DNA from: Pseudomonas sp. ACM7
Lineage (GTDB): Bacteria; Pseudomonadota; Gammaproteobacteria; Pseudomonadales; Pseudomonadaceae
Reading direction: 5' to 3'
Length of the DNA: 64,000 bases
NCBI RefSeq assembly: GCF_004136015.1
Contig: NZ_CP024866.1
Location: 2,601,422 to 2,665,421 of the forward strand
The notes under the pieces are model-generated. The model did not search any database and had not been told where the DNA came from. It worked only from the letters and a program-made list of their open reading frames with translations. Every line of letters starts with the position of its first letter. Position 1 is the first letter of the stretch. The position numbers and the translations under genes are program-made. Shown here one piece after another: positions 23,768-33,700 of this stretch.

Positions 23768-25288
23768 TCAAGTGGTCAGTGTACGCAGCAGGTTCTTGTA
23801 GTCCTCGCGGATGTCCGCGTCGGATTCCTTAAGTTCGTTGATCTTGCGGCAGGCGTGCAAAACAGTCGTGTGGTCCCGGCCGCCAAACACGTCGCCGATT
23901 TCCGGCAAGCTGTGGTTGGTCAGTTCTTTGGACAACGCCATGGCGACCTGACGCGGACGAGCTACCGAACGCGAACGACGTTTGGACAACAAGTCGGAGA
24001 TCTTGATCTTGTAGTACTCGGCGACCGTGCGCTGAATGTTATCCACAGAGACCAGTTTGTCTTGCAGTGCCAACAGATCTTTCAGGGATTCGCGAATCAA
24101 CTCGATGGTGATATCGCGGCCCATGAAGTGCGAGTGGGCGATCACGCGTTTGAGCGCGCCTTCCAGCTCACGGACGTTGGAACGAATACGCTGGGCAATG
24201 AAGAACGCCGCGTCATGGGGCAGATCGACTTTGGCCTGATCGGCCTTTTTCATTAGGATCGCCACACGGGTTTCCAGTTCCGGCGGCTCGACGGCTACCG
24301 TCAGGCCCCAGCCGAAGCGGGATTTTAGGCGCTCTTCAAGGCCTTCAATTTCTTTCGGGTAGCGGTCACTGGTGAGAATGACCTGCTGGCCACCTTCAAG
24401 CAGGGCGTTGAAGGTGTGGAAAAACTCTTCCTGGGAACGTTCTTTGCGAGCGAAGAACTGAATGTCATCGATCAACAATGCATCCACCGAACGGTAGAAG
24501 CGCTTGAACTCGTTGATGGCGTTCAGCTGCAGGGCCTTGACCATGTCGGCCACGAACCGCTCGGAATGCAGGTACACAACCTTGGCATTCGGATTCTTCT
24601 TTAACAGGTGGTTACCCACAGCGTGCATCAAGTGGGTTTTACCCAAACCGACACCACCATAAAGGAAGAGCGGGTTGTAACCGTGCTTGGGATTGTCCGC
24701 CACTTGCCAGGCCGCAGCCCGGGCCAGTTGGTTGGACTTGCCCTCGACGAAGTTTTCGAAGGTGAAGGTGCGGTTCAGGTAGCTGGTGTGCTTGAGCGCG
24801 CCTTCGACCTGCACCGTACGCTGTTCGGCGCGAATCGGAGCTTGTTGCGAACTGGCCCCGGCCATCGGGTCGAAGCTGTCGCGCGATGGCTCTTCATTAA
24901 CCTCGGCAACTTTTTGCGTCGCACGCTTGGTCGGAGCGGCTAACTGGGCTGGCGCCGGGGCGCTGACAGGTGCTTGAGCGGCCTGAGCCTGTGAAGCAGC
25001 GGCGGCCAACGGAGCATTCGGGGCGGCACGCGGTGCCGAACTGCGTTTGCTGCCTATTAATAAGGACAGCGCCGGCGCCATGCCATTGCCATGCTCATCC
25101 AGCAGTTCAAGGACGCGGCCCAGGTACTTTTCGTTGACCCAGTCGAGAACAAAACGATTCGGTGCGTAGACACGCAACTCGTCGCCTTCGGCTTCGACCT
25201 GTAGTGGACGGATCCAAGTGTTGAATTGTTGGGCAGGCAGCTCATCGCGCAAAAGCTCCACGCACTGCTGCCAAAGTTCCACTGACAC
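23768..25288 (-). CDS. dnaA: chromosomal replication initiator protein DnaA
   Basis: The AAA+ ATPase that opens oriC. The 506 residues comprise domain I ([20 protein letters not shown]), a long Ala/Pro-rich linker from about 80 to 150, the AAA+ domain with Walker [16 protein letters not shown] and Walker [10 protein letters not shown], and domain IV with the DnaA-box-binding signature [15 protein letters not shown]. It reads away from oriC, which directly precedes it. One perfect DnaA 9-mer lies inside its coding sequence (24039), besides those in oriC, consistent with autoregulation. Confidence 0.98.
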   Translation of the reverse strand: MSVELWQQCVELLRDELPAQQFNTWIRPLQVEAEGDELRVYAPNRFVLDWVNEKYLGRVLELLDEHGNGMAPALSLLIGSKRSSAPRAAPNAPLAAAASQAQAAQAPVSAPAPAQLAAPTKRATQKVAEVNEEPSRDSFDPMAGASSQQAPIRAEQRTVQVEGALKHTSYLNRTFTFENFVEGKSNQLARAAAWQVADNPKHGYNPLFLYGGVGLGKTHLMHAVGNHLLKKNPNAKVVYLHSERFVADMVKALQLNAINEFKRFYRSVDALLIDDIQFFARKERSQEEFFHTFNALLEGGQQVILTSDRYPKEIEGLEERLKSRFGWGLTVAVEPPELETRVAILMKKADQAKVDLPHDAAFFIAQRIRSNVRELEGALKRVIAHSHFMGRDITIELIRESLKDLLALQDKLVSVDNIQRTVAEYYKIKISDLLSKRRSRSVARPRQVAMALSKELTNHSLPEIGDVFGGRDHTTVLHACRKINELKESDADIREDYKNLLRTLTT

Positions 25289-25356
25289 GGATATCCCCTA
25301 AGTTGAAAGCCGGTGAGGCAAAAACAAGCCGCCATTGTAGCCGACCAAGCCCCGAC

Positions 25357-25365
25357 TTATCCACA
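25357..25365 (+). promoter_or_regulatory. DnaA box
   Basis: Perfect TTATCCACA, 69 bases upstream of the dnaA start. Confidence 0.9.
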
Positions 25366-25441
25366 CGAAGGTTGTGCAACTCCCATGAAGAATCAGTGAT
25401 TTATACGAAAAAAAGACGACCAGCGGTCTGTGCATAAGCTC

Positions 25442-25450
25442 TGTGGATAA
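25442..25450 (-). promoter_or_regulatory. DnaA box
   Basis: Perfect TGTGGATAA (the box on the minus strand). Confidence 0.9.
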
Positions 25451-25503
25451 CCGGGCCTAAGGTCGTTGTACAAGTGGGGGCGAAACCCGGTGGATAACCA
25501 CGC

Positions 25504-25512
25504 TGTGGATAA
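25504..25512 (-). promoter_or_regulatory. DnaA box
   Basis: Perfect TGTGGATAA, preceded 14 bases earlier by a one-mismatch copy (GGTGGATAA). Confidence 0.9.
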
Positions 25513-25620
25513 GTACCTCTTTCACACACAGCTTATCCGACAGCGCAGCACAGGGTTACCACCGTTTTCCACCGTAGTTGTCATTCTCTGTACATCACGA
25601 CTTTAAAGGGCTGATGGCAG

Positions 25621-25629
25621 TTATCCACA
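25621..25629 (+). promoter_or_regulatory. DnaA box next to the AT-rich region
   Basis: Perfect TTATCCACA, the box closest to the AT-rich stretch that begins about 20 bases later. Confidence 0.9.
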
Positions 25630-25855
25630 GATGATCGTGTCCCTAGCTTTTATAAGCTTTACAGAAAAGCTTTAAATACTTTCCTTCTTAATTTCTATAT
25701 CTAGCCAAGGAGCTCGGCAGGAAAAACGTCTGGAGATCTATTTATAAGGAATCGCTGGTTGGAAATTGACCTAGAGGCTTGCTTTCTCTAGAATCCCCGG
25801 TCTCTTAAAACGGGGGCCATTCCGGCCCGTTGTGGACGAACCAGGTAACACGACA

Positions 25856-25990
25856 ATGAAACGTACTTTCCAACCAAGCACTATCAAACGCGCTCGTACC
25901 CACGGTTTCCGTGCTCGCATGGCTACCAAAAACGGTCGTGCCGTCCTGTCGCGTCGTCGCGCCAAAGGTCGTGCGCGTCTGGCAGTTTGA
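25856..25990 (+). CDS. rpmH: 50S ribosomal protein L34
   Basis: A 44-residue basic protein of the large ribosomal subunit, [20 protein letters not shown] followed by a tail rich in Arg and Lys ([19 protein letters not shown]). It is the textbook L34 sequence. It heads the rpmH-rnpA-yidD-yidC cluster immediately after oriC. The stop TGA at 25988 is followed 16 bases later by the GTG start of rnpA. Confidence 0.98.
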   Translation: MKRTFQPSTIKRARTHGFRARMATKNGRAVLSRRRAKGRARLAV

Positions 25991-26006
25991 TAATCCGGCA
26001 CTGGAG

Positions 26007-26408
26007 GTGAGTCAGGACTTCAGTCGGGAAAAGCGTCTGCTTACTCCCCGGCATTTCAAGGCAGTCTTTGACTCCCCTACCGGCAAGGTTCCGGGGAAAA
26101 ATCTCCTGCTCCTTGCGCGCAACAACGATCTTGATCACCCCCGTCTCGGGCTGGTTATCGGGAAAAAGAGCGTAAAGCTCTCCGTCGAGCGCAATCGCCT
26201 CAAACGTCTGATGCGCGAATCGTTCCGTCTGAACCAGGACTCACTGGCCGGCTGGGACATCGTTATCGTCGCGCGCAAAGGTTTGGGTGACGTAGAAAAC
26301 CCCGAATTGATTCAGCATTTCGGCAAACTCTGGAAGCGTCTGGCACGCAGCACGCCGGTACCAGCAGTCAAAACCGAAACTGTAGGGGTAGACAGTCCCG
26401 ATGCGTAA
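26007..26408 (+). CDS. rnpA: ribonuclease P protein component
   Basis: The small basic protein that assists the RNase P RNA in maturing tRNA 5' ends. A GTG start at 26007, with TGGAGG just upstream, gives 133 residues beginning [20 protein letters not shown]. The RNR signature is [19 protein letters not shown], near residue 58. The C-terminal tail is variable, as usual. The gene overlaps yidD by 8 bases. The start is chosen because the open frame upstream overlaps rpmH and shows no RnpA similarity. Confidence 0.95.
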   Translation: MSQDFSREKRLLTPRHFKAVFDSPTGKVPGKNLLLLARNNDLDHPRLGLVIGKKSVKLSVERNRLKRLMRESFRLNQDSLAGWDIVIVARKGLGDVENPELIQHFGKLWKRLARSTPVPAVKTETVGVDSPDA

Positions 26409-26646
26409 ACTGGCACTCGTTCCGATCCAGTTTTATCGCTATGCCATTAGTCCTCTGATGGCCAGTCACTGTCGTTTCTACCCCAGTTGTTCCTGCTACG
26501 CGTATGAAGCCATAGAAAATCATGGCCTTCTGCGCGGTGGCTGGCTGGCCTTTCGTCGTTTAGGTCGCTGTCATCCGTGGAATCCCGGTGGTTATGACCC
26601 GGTTCCATCTATCCCTACCTCCCGTTCTTCTTCGATGGCCGAGTAA
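26401..26646 (+). CDS. yidD: membrane protein insertion efficiency factor YidD
   Basis: An 81-residue membrane-associated protein that aids YidC-dependent insertion. Nearly the whole length matches the family: [20 protein letters not shown], then [16 protein letters not shown], then [16 protein letters not shown], with the three conserved cysteines. It is squeezed between rnpA (8-base overlap) and yidC (2-base gap), the universal arrangement. Confidence 0.95.
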   Translation: MRKLALVPIQFYRYAISPLMASHCRFYPSCSCYAYEAIENHGLLRGGWLAFRRLGRCHPWNPGGYDPVPSIPTSRSSSMAE

Positions 26647-26648
26647 TC

Positions 26649-28334
26649 ATGGATATCAAACGCACGATCCTGATCGTCGCCCTGGCAATCGTGTCCTACG
26701 TTATGGTTCTTAAATGGAACCAGGACTATGGCCAGGCTGCCCTGCCGACTCAGAATGTTGCTTCCAGTACTACCGCACCGGGCCTACCGGATACGGCGAC
26801 TGGCAATAATGCTTCTGTCAGTGACGACATTCCACGCGCCGCAAGCGATACCAGTGCAACTGCACCTGCTGAAACTCCAGTAGCTGCAAGCAAAGACCTC
26901 ATCCAGATCAAAACGGATGTGCTCAACCTGGCAATCGATCCACAAGGTGGTGATGTCGCGCAGTTGACGCTGCCGCTGTATCCACGTCGCCAGGACCATC
27001 CGGAAATTCCATTCCAGTTGTTCGATAACGGCAACGAGCGGACTTATCTGGCCCAGAGCGGTCTGATCGGCACCAACGGTCCGGACGCCAGTCCTGCCGG
27101 TCGTCCGGTTTACTCCTCGGAGAAGAAGATTTACCAACTGGCTGACGGTCAGGACCAATTGGTCGCAGACCTGAAGTTCAGCAAGGACGGCGTCAACTAC
27201 ATCAAGCGTTTCACCCTGAAACGTGGCCTGTACGACGTAACCGTTTCCTACCTGATCGATAACCAGAGTGCCCAGCCCTGGTCCGGTGCAATGTTCGCGC
27301 AATTGAAGCGTGACGCCAGCTCCGATCCTTCTTCCAGCACCGCCACCGGCACCGCGACTTACCTGGGCGCCGCCCTGTGGACAAGTAACGAGCCGTACAA
27401 GAAAGTGTCCATGAAGGACATGGACAAGGCTCAGCTGAAAGAAACCGTTAACGGTGGTTGGGTTGCATGGTTGCAGCACTACTTCGTGACCGCGTGGATT
27501 CCGGCGAAAGGCGAGAACAACCTCGTCCAGACCCGTAAAGACAGCAAAGGCAACTACATCATCGGCTACACCGCTCCGGCAATGACTGTCGCGCCAGGTG
27601 CAAAAGCCGAGACCAGTGCCGTTCTGTATGCCGGTCCGAAAAGCCAGGCCGTACTGAAAGAGTTGTCCCCAGGTCTGGAACTGACCGTCGACTACGGCAT
27701 CCTGTGGTTCATTGCCCAGCCAATTTTCTGGCTGCTGCAACACATCCACGCGCTGGTCGGCAACTGGGGCTGGTCGATCATCTTCCTGACCATGCTGATC
27801 AAAGGGATCTTCTTCCCGCTGTCGGCTGCCAGCTACAAATCCATGGCGCGCATGCGTGCAGTGGCACCGAAACTGGCGGCGCTGAAAGAGCAACATGGCG
27901 ACGACCGGCAGAAGATGTCGCAATCCATGATGGAGCTGTACAAGAAAGAGAAGATCAATCCGCTGGGTGGTTGCTTGCCAATCCTCGTGCAGATGCCGGT
28001 TTTCCTTTCGTTGTACTGGGTTCTGCTGGAAAGCGTTGAAATGCGCCAAGCGCCGTTCATGCTGTGGATTACTGACCTGTCGATCAAGGATCCGTTCTTC
28101 ATTCTGCCGATCATCATGGGTGCAACCATGTTCATCCAGCAGCAGCTGAACCCGACTCCTCCGGATCCGATGCAGGCCAAGGTGATGAAGCTGATGCCAA
28201 TCATCTTCACCTTCTTCTTCCTGTGGTTCCCGGCTGGTCTGGTGCTGTACTGGGTAGTGAACAACTGCCTGTCGATCGCCCAACAGTGGTACATCACTCG
28301 TAAGATCGAAGCGGCTACCAAAGCAGCTGCCTGA
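26649..28334 (+). CDS. yidC: membrane protein insertase YidC
   Basis: A 561-residue inner-membrane insertase that works with and without SecYEG, including for ATP synthase subunit c encoded downstream. An N-terminal transmembrane helix (TILIVALAIVSYVMVLKW) is followed by a low-complexity Thr/Ala segment, then the large periplasmic beta domain (about 90-350), then the five-helix core. That core has the conserved arginine in KSMARMRAVAPKLAALKEQ and the segments INPLGGCLPILVQMPVFLSL and YWVVNNCLSIAQQW. The length is usual for gram-negative YidC. A strong terminator follows. Confidence 0.97.
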   Translation: MDIKRTILIVALAIVSYVMVLKWNQDYGQAALPTQNVASSTTAPGLPDTATGNNASVSDDIPRAASDTSATAPAETPVAASKDLIQIKTDVLNLAIDPQGGDVAQLTLPLYPRRQDHPEIPFQLFDNGNERTYLAQSGLIGTNGPDASPAGRPVYSSEKKIYQLADGQDQLVADLKFSKDGVNYIKRFTLKRGLYDVTVSYLIDNQSAQPWSGAMFAQLKRDASSDPSSSTATGTATYLGAALWTSNEPYKKVSMKDMDKAQLKETVNGGWVAWLQHYFVTAWIPAKGENNLVQTRKDSKGNYIIGYTAPAMTVAPGAKAETSAVLYAGPKSQAVLKELSPGLELTVDYGILWFIAQPIFWLLQHIHALVGNWGWSIIFLTMLIKGIFFPLSAASYKSMARMRAVAPKLAALKEQHGDDRQKMSQSMMELYKKEKINPLGGCLPILVQMPVFLSLYWVLLESVEMRQAPFMLWITDLSIKDPFFILPIIMGATMFIQQQLNPTPPDPMQAKVMKLMPIIFTFFFLWFPAGLVLYWVVNNCLSIAQQWYITRKIEAATKAAA

Positions 28335-28355
28335 TTTACACTGTGGATAACCACT

Positions 28356-28382
28356 CAAAACGCCCCCTAGTGGGGCGTTTTG
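28356..28382 (+). terminator. Rho-independent terminator after yidC
   Basis: CAAAACGCCCC (28356-28366) pairs with GGGGCGTTTTG (28372-28382) around a 5-base loop, with T residues in the distal arm. A perfect DnaA 9-mer (28342-28350) lies just before it. Confidence 0.85.
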
Positions 28383-28413
28383 CTATCTGTCACTTTTGTC
28401 TGGATAACGGTTT

Positions 28414-29784
28414 ATGAGCGTTCCTCGTGAAACCATCGCCGCCGTCGCCACCGCTCAAGGTCGCGGGGGTGTGGGCATCGTCCGTATTTCCGGGCCGCTG
28501 GCGAGTGTTGCGGCCAAGGCCTTCAGCGGTCGTGAACTCAAGCCAAGGTTTGCCCACTACGGCCCGTTCCTCAGTGAAAACGATGAGGTGCTGGATCAAG
28601 GCATCGCCCTGTATTTTCCCGGCCCGAACTCATTTACCGGCGAAGATGTGCTGGAACTCCAGGGCCACGGCGGTCCGATAGTTCTGGATATGCTGCTCAA
28701 GCGTTGCCTGGAACTGGGCTGTCGGTTGGCCCGGCCGGGTGAATTCAGCGAGCGCGCGTTCCTCAATGACAAACTCGACCTGGCTCAGGCCGAGGCCATC
28801 GCTGACTTGATCGAGGCGAGTTCTGCACAGGCTGCACGAAATGCGCTGCGTTCCTTGCAGGGCGCATTCTCCGAGCGTGTGCATAACCTCACCGAGCAAC
28901 TGATTGGCCTGCGCATCTATGTCGAAGCGGCGATCGACTTCCCTGAAGAAGAAATCGACTTCCTCGCCGATGGTCACGTACTGAGCATGCTCGACAAAGT
29001 GCGTGACGAGTTATCCACCGTACTTCGGGAAGCCGGGCAGGGTGCCTTGCTGCGTGACGGGATGACCGTGGTGATCGCCGGCCGGCCGAATGCCGGTAAA
29101 TCCAGCCTGTTGAATGCACTGGCCGGTCGTGAAGCCGCGATCGTCACCGAGATCGCCGGTACCACCCGGGACATTCTTCGTGAACATATCCACATCGATG
29201 GTATGCCGCTGCACGTGGTCGACACCGCAGGTCTGCGAGATACCGACGACCAGGTAGAAAAAATCGGTGTCGAACGGGCGCTGAAAGCAATCGGCGAGGC
29301 TGATCGCGTGCTGTTGGTGGTCGATGCTACGGCTCCTGAGGCACTTGATCCGTTCGCGTTATGGCCTGAATTTCTGGAGATCCGTCCCGATCCGGCGAAA
29401 GTCACGCTGATCCGAAACAAGGCTGACCTCACTGGCGAAGCCATTGCCCTGGAAGTCAGCGAGGATGGCCACGTCACCATCAGCCTGAGCGCCAAATCTG
29501 CAGGTGAAGGGCTGGAATTGCTGCGCGACCACCTCAAGGCCTGCATGGGCTACGAACAGACCTCGGAAAGCAGCTTCAGTGCTCGCAGGCGTCACCTTGA
29601 AGCGTTGCGTCACGCCAGTGCTTCCCTTGAGCACGGCCGTGCACAGCTGACCCTGGCGGGTGCCGGCGAACTGCTAGCCGAGGATTTGCGACAAGCCCAA
29701 CACGCTTTGGGTGAAATCACTGGTGCATTCAGCTCTGATGACCTGCTGGGACGGATCTTTTCCAGCTTCTGTATCGGTAAATAA
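28414..29784 (+). CDS. mnmE: tRNA modification GTPase MnmE (TrmE)
   Basis: A potassium-dependent GTPase which, with MnmG, installs the carboxymethylaminomethyl group on the wobble uridine of certain tRNAs. The 456 residues include an N-terminal tetrahydrofolate-binding domain ([19 protein letters not shown]), a helical domain, and an inserted G domain with P-loop [14 protein letters not shown] near residue 225, G3 DTAGLRDT and G4 RNKADL. The C-terminal FCIGK supplies the conserved cysteine. It is complete. mnmG follows after an unusually long 551-base gap. Confidence 0.98.
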   Translation: MSVPRETIAAVATAQGRGGVGIVRISGPLASVAAKAFSGRELKPRFAHYGPFLSENDEVLDQGIALYFPGPNSFTGEDVLELQGHGGPIVLDMLLKRCLELGCRLARPGEFSERAFLNDKLDLAQAEAIADLIEASSAQAARNALRSLQGAFSERVHNLTEQLIGLRIYVEAAIDFPEEEIDFLADGHVLSMLDKVRDELSTVLREAGQGALLRDGMTVVIAGRPNAGKSSLLNALAGREAAIVTEIAGTTRDILREHIHIDGMPLHVVDTAGLRDTDDQVEKIGVERALKAIGEADRVLLVVDATAPEALDPFALWPEFLEIRPDPAKVTLIRNKADLTGEAIALEVSEDGHVTISLSAKSAGEGLELLRDHLKACMGYEQTSESSFSARRRHLEALRHASASLEHGRAQLTLAGAGELLAEDLRQAQHALGEITGAFSSDDLLGRIFSSFCIGK

Positions 29785-30335
29785 TCTTCCCCGTTGTCCA
29801 CAGACAGGCCATTCGTGCCTGTCTGTTCCCTCCTTTTCTTGAATTCTCTTCCAGTGCTGAGCAGATTCTTTCTGCTTGAGCGGATTTCCCGTGCCCTGGA
29901 TTTGCTTATTCAGCAGTTTTCTGTGGATTAAGCCCTGTGAATAACTGCCTCTAAGGGCAGTTGATAACAGTGCCCCAAAACTGAAGATAACCGCCCCTGT
30001 GGATAAGCACCCCTTTAATCCACAGGCTTAAACCGGTTATCCAAGGGCCTCCTTGGCACATGACCACAGGGTTTTGAATCTCTGTACACATTTAATATAA
30101 AGGCCTGTAGAGATCTATCCACAGAAATGTGCCTCAGTAGAAATAAACATAAAAACAAAGATTTAATAAATTTCTTTCTTTTTAATTTCTATAACCGCGA
30201 CTTCTCCACAGCTGGTTAAATTTTGTGCAAAGGGTTCTTTAGGAAGGGCGAAGTCCCTATACTTGCCGCCCAGGTCCAAAAACCTGAGCTCAAACTATTC
30301 CTGATTACCTAACTGAAGCAGGCACGAGGTGCGTG
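29785..30335. other. second origin-like intergenic region (mnmE-mnmG)
   Basis: A 551-base non-coding gap with one perfect DnaA 9-mer (29998-30006, minus strand) and several one-mismatch copies: TTGTCCACA near 29794, TGTGGATTA at 29922, TGTGAATAA at 29936, TAATCCACA near 30016 and CTATCCACA near 30115. An AT-rich block follows (30140-30195, ending TTAATTTCTATA), sharing that exact 12-mer with the oriC AT-rich block. A second putative origin next to this gene has been tested in P. aeruginosa. Whether this one ever fires is not visible here. The mnmG promoter must also lie in it. Confidence 0.65.
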
Positions 30336-32234
30336 GTGGATTTCCCTTCCCGTTTTGAAGTGATCGTCATCGGCGGCGGTCATGCCGGTACCGAGGCAGC
30401 ACTGGCCTCAGCACGCATGGGTGCAAAAACCCTGTTGCTGACGCATAACGTGGAAACCCTCGGTGCCATGAGTTGCAACCCCGCTATCGGTGGGATCGGC
30501 AAAAGCCATCTGGTCAAGGAAATCGATGCCCTGGGCGGCGCGATGGCCATGGCTACCGATAAAGGTGGTATTCAATTTCGCGTATTGAACAGCCGCAAAG
30601 GCCCGGCCGTGCGTGCAACCCGCGCTCAGGCTGATCGGGTTCTGTACAAGGCCGCTGTCCGCGAAATCCTTGAAAACCAGCCGAACCTGTGGATATTTCA
30701 ACAGGCCGCCGACGACCTGATCGTCGAGCAAGAACAAGTGCGCGGTGTTGTCACCCAAATGGGCCTGCGTTTCTTCGCGGACTCCGTGGTGCTGACCACT
30801 GGCACCTTCCTCGGTGGACTTATCCACATCGGCTTGCAGAATTTTTCCGGCGGCCGTGCCGGTGATCCGCCGTCGATCGCCCTGGCGCATCGCTTGCGTG
30901 AATTGCCGCTGCGCGTTGGTCGCCTGAAAACCGGTACACCGCCGCGTATCGACGGTCGTTCTGTGGATTTCTCGGTGATGACGGAGCAAGCCGGCGATAC
31001 ACCGATCCCGGTGATGTCGTTCATGGGTTCCAAAGAGCAGCACCCGAAACAGGTCAGTTGCTGGATTACCCACACCAACACCCGCACCCACGAAATCATT
31101 GCCGCCAACCTGGATCGATCGCCGATGTATTCCGATGCCGGGTTGATCGAAGGTATCGGCCCGCGTTACTGCCCGTCGATCGAAGACAAGATCCATCGCT
31201 TTGCCGACAAGGAAAGCCATCAGGTTTTCATCGAACCGGAAGGCCTGACGACCAACGAGCTGTACCCGAACGGGATATCCACATCCCTGCCATTCGACGT
31301 GCAACTGCAGATCGTGCAATCGATCCGCGGTATGGAAAACGCGCACATCGTTCGCCCGGGCTACGCCATCGAATACGACTACTTCGACCCGCGTGACCTG
31401 AAGTACAACCTGGAAACAAAAGTCATCGGCGGTCTGTTCTTCGCCGGGCAAATCAACGGCACTACCGGGTACGAAGAAGCCGGCGCCCAGGGTTTGCTGG
31501 CCGGGGCCAACGCCGCACTACGTGCTCAGGGCAAAGATGCCTGGTGTCCGCGTCGCGACGAGGCGTACATCGGAGTGTTGGTCGACGACCTGATTACCCT
31601 GGGTACCCAGGAACCGTATCGGATGTTCACGTCCCGCGCCGAATACCGCCTGATCCTGCGCGAAGACAACGCCGACCTGCGCTTGACCGAAAAAGGTCGC
31701 GAACTGGGTCTGGTGGATGACGCGCGTTGGGCTGCGTTCTGCATCAAACGCGAGAGCATCACGCTGGAAGAGCAACGCCTGAAAAGTACCTGGGTTCGCC
31801 CGGGCACCGAGCAAGGCGATGCGATTTCCGAGAAGTTCGGCACGCCGCTGACCCACGAATACAACTTGCTCAACCTGCTGAGCCGTCCGGAAATCGACTA
31901 CGCTGGTCTGATTGCCGTGACCGGCGGCGGCGCAGAAGATCCACAAGTCGCCGAGCAGGTCGAAATCAAGACCAAATACGCCGGTTACATCGATCGTCAG
32001 CAGGATGAAATCGCTCGTCTGCGGGCCAGCGAAGACACAAAACTGCCTGTGGATATCGATTACACGAATATTTCCGGTCTCTCCAAAGAGATCCAGAGCA
32101 AACTCGGTGCGACCCGTCCAGAGACTTTGGGCCAGGCGTCGCGTATCCCGGGTGTGACGCCGGCAGCGATTTCGCTGTTGATGATTCATTTGAAAAAACG
32201 CGGCGCGGGCCGTCAGTTGGAGCAAAGCGCTTGA
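30336..32234 (+). CDS. mnmG: tRNA uridine 5-carboxymethylaminomethyl modification enzyme MnmG (GidA)
   Basis: The FAD-dependent partner of MnmE in wobble-uridine modification. Of two adjacent GTG codons (30333 and 30336), the second gives the usual N-terminus ([18 protein letters not shown]) and 632 residues. FAD-binding motif [19 protein letters not shown], signature [20 protein letters not shown] and [20 protein letters not shown] are all intact, as is the C-terminal helical domain. Its stop overlaps the TTG start of rsmG. It also carries one perfect DnaA 9-mer (30820). Confidence 0.97.
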   Translation: MDFPSRFEVIVIGGGHAGTEAALASARMGAKTLLLTHNVETLGAMSCNPAIGGIGKSHLVKEIDALGGAMAMATDKGGIQFRVLNSRKGPAVRATRAQADRVLYKAAVREILENQPNLWIFQQAADDLIVEQEQVRGVVTQMGLRFFADSVVLTTGTFLGGLIHIGLQNFSGGRAGDPPSIALAHRLRELPLRVGRLKTGTPPRIDGRSVDFSVMTEQAGDTPIPVMSFMGSKEQHPKQVSCWITHTNTRTHEIIAANLDRSPMYSDAGLIEGIGPRYCPSIEDKIHRFADKESHQVFIEPEGLTTNELYPNGISTSLPFDVQLQIVQSIRGMENAHIVRPGYAIEYDYFDPRDLKYNLETKVIGGLFFAGQINGTTGYEEAGAQGLLAGANAALRAQGKDAWCPRRDEAYIGVLVDDLITLGTQEPYRMFTSRAEYRLILREDNADLRLTEKGRELGLVDDARWAAFCIKRESITLEEQRLKSTWVRPGTEQGDAISEKFGTPLTHEYNLLNLLSRPEIDYAGLIAVTGGGAEDPQVAEQVEIKTKYAGYIDRQQDEIARLRASEDTKLPVDIDYTNISGLSKEIQSKLGATRPETLGQASRIPGVTPAAISLLMIHLKKRGAGRQLEQSA

Positions 32235-32875
32235 GTTCGTTGGTCACCTCGCAACACGCAGAAGAGTTATCCACAGGTGCTCGCCAGCTCGGTGTCACGC
32301 TGACAGAAACCCAGCACGCGCAGCTGCTGGGTTATCTGGCCCTATTGATAAAATGGAACAAGGCTTACAACCTGACTGCCGTACGCGATCCGGATGAAAT
32401 GGTTTCCCGTCACTTGCTCGATAGTTTGAGCGTGATGTCGTTCGTCGAAAACGGTCGATGGCTGGACGTCGGCAGCGGTGGTGGCATGCCGGGTATTCCG
32501 TTGGCCATCCTGTTTCCAGAGTCCCAAGTGACCTGCCTGGACAGCAACGGCAAGAAAACCCGCTTCCTGACCCAGGTCAAACTCGAACTCAAACTGGATA
32601 ACCTGCAAGTTATCCACAGCCGCGTCGAAGCTTTTCAGCCTGATCAGCCATTCAACGGGATCATCTCCCGGGCGTTCAGCAGCATGGAGAACTTCAGCAA
32701 CTGGACTCGCCACCTCGGCGACACCGATACGCGTTGGCTGGCAATGAAGGGCGTTCATCCCGCCGATGAGCTGGTAGCATTGCCGGCAGACTTCCACCTC
32801 GATAGCGAACACGCCCTGGCCGTACCCGGTTGCCAAGGCCAACGCCATCTGCTGATACTGCGCCGCACGGCATGA
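32231..32875 (+). CDS. rsmG: 16S rRNA (guanine-527-N7)-methyltransferase RsmG (GidB)
   Basis: A SAM-dependent methyltransferase for G527 of 16S rRNA. The 214 residues begin at a TTG overlapping the mnmG stop (TTGA). The SAM-binding block is [18 protein letters not shown] near residue 77. [20 protein letters not shown] and [15 protein letters not shown] are family blocks. Loss of this enzyme gives low-level streptomycin resistance in other bacteria; here it is intact. Two perfect DnaA 9-mers lie within it (32267, 32610). Confidence 0.96.
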   Translation: MSSLVTSQHAEELSTGARQLGVTLTETQHAQLLGYLALLIKWNKAYNLTAVRDPDEMVSRHLLDSLSVMSFVENGRWLDVGSGGGMPGIPLAILFPESQVTCLDSNGKKTRFLTQVKLELKLDNLQVIHSRVEAFQPDQPFNGIISRAFSSMENFSNWTRHLGDTDTRWLAMKGVHPADELVALPADFHLDSEHALAVPGCQGQRHLLILRRTA

Positions 32876-32893
32876 TTGGGAACACAAGCAAGA

Positions 32894-33691
32894 ATGGCTA
32901 AGGTATTCGCGATAGCGAACCAAAAGGGTGGTGTGGGCAAGACCACCACCTGTATCAACCTCGCAGCTTCCCTGGTCGCTACCAAGCGCCGGGTGCTGTT
33001 GATCGATCTCGATCCACAAGGCAACGCCACCATGGGTAGCGGTGTGGATAAACACGGCCTGGAGAACTCGGTCTACGACCTGCTGATCGGCGAATGCGAT
33101 CTGGCCCAGGCCATGCACTATTCCGAGCACGGTGGTTACCAACTGCTGCCGGCCAACCGCGACCTGACCGCGGCCGAAGTGGTTCTGCTGGAAATGCAGA
33201 TGAAGGAAAGCCGCCTGCGCAGCGCGTTGGCGCCGATCCGTGAAAACTACGATTACATTTTGATCGACTGTCCGCCGTCGTTGTCGATGCTCACGCTTAA
33301 CGCACTGGTTGCGGCTGACGGGGTGATTATCCCCATGCAGTGCGAGTACTTCGCGCTCGAAGGCTTGAGCGACCTTGTGGATAACATCAAGCGCATCGCT
33401 GAGTTGCTGAACCCGAACCTGAAAGTCGAAGGCCTGTTGCGGACGATGTATGACCCGCGCCTGAGCCTGATGAACGATGTTTCGGCGCAGCTCAAGGAAC
33501 ACTTCGGCGAGCAGCTCTACGACACGGTGATTCCGCGCAACATCCGCCTGGCTGAAGCACCAAGCTATGGCATGCCGGCGCTGGCGTACGACAAATCATC
33601 GCGGGGCGCCATTGCCTATCTGGCATTGGCGGGCGAGATGGTTCGTCGTCAACGCAAAAACTCACGCACTGCCGCTGCTCAGGCAACTTAA
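32894..33691 (+). CDS. parA: chromosome-partitioning ATPase ParA (Soj)
   Basis: A Walker-type ATPase of 265 residues that moves ParB-parS complexes and positions the origin. The start at 32894 (MAKVFAIANQKGGVGKTTTC) is the usual one. The deviant Walker A is KGGVGKTT (residues 11-18), the switch regions are LIDLDPQGNATMGSG and LIDCPPSLSMLTLNAL, and there is no N-terminal DNA-binding domain, so this is the chromosomal Soj type. Two DnaA 9-mers lie in the gene (33043, 33376). parB follows after 9 bases. Confidence 0.97.
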   Translation: MAKVFAIANQKGGVGKTTTCINLAASLVATKRRVLLIDLDPQGNATMGSGVDKHGLENSVYDLLIGECDLAQAMHYSEHGGYQLLPANRDLTAAEVVLLEMQMKESRLRSALAPIRENYDYILIDCPPSLSMLTLNALVAADGVIIPMQCEYFALEGLSDLVDNIKRIAELLNPNLKVEGLLRTMYDPRLSLMNDVSAQLKEHFGEQLYDTVIPRNIRLAEAPSYGMPALAYDKSSRGAIAYLALAGEMVRRQRKNSRTAAAQAT

Positions 33692-33700
33692 GGAATCCCC

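Larger units (their letters stand above)
25289..25855. other. oriC: chromosomal replication origin oriC (dnaA-rpmH intergenic region)
   Basis: This 567-base non-coding stretch between the divergent dnaA and rpmH genes has four perfect DnaA 9-mers: 25357-25365 (+), 25442-25450 (-), 25504-25512 (-) and 25621-25629 (+). There are also near-matches such as GGTGGATAA at about 25490 and GCTTATCCG at about 25531. Beyond the boxes lies an AT-rich stretch at 25647-25705 (TTATAAGC, AAAGCTTTAAATAC, TTAATTTCTATA), a candidate unwinding element. The layout matches the origin region known for P. putida and P. aeruginosa. Promoters for dnaA and rpmH must also lie here. Confidence 0.93.
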
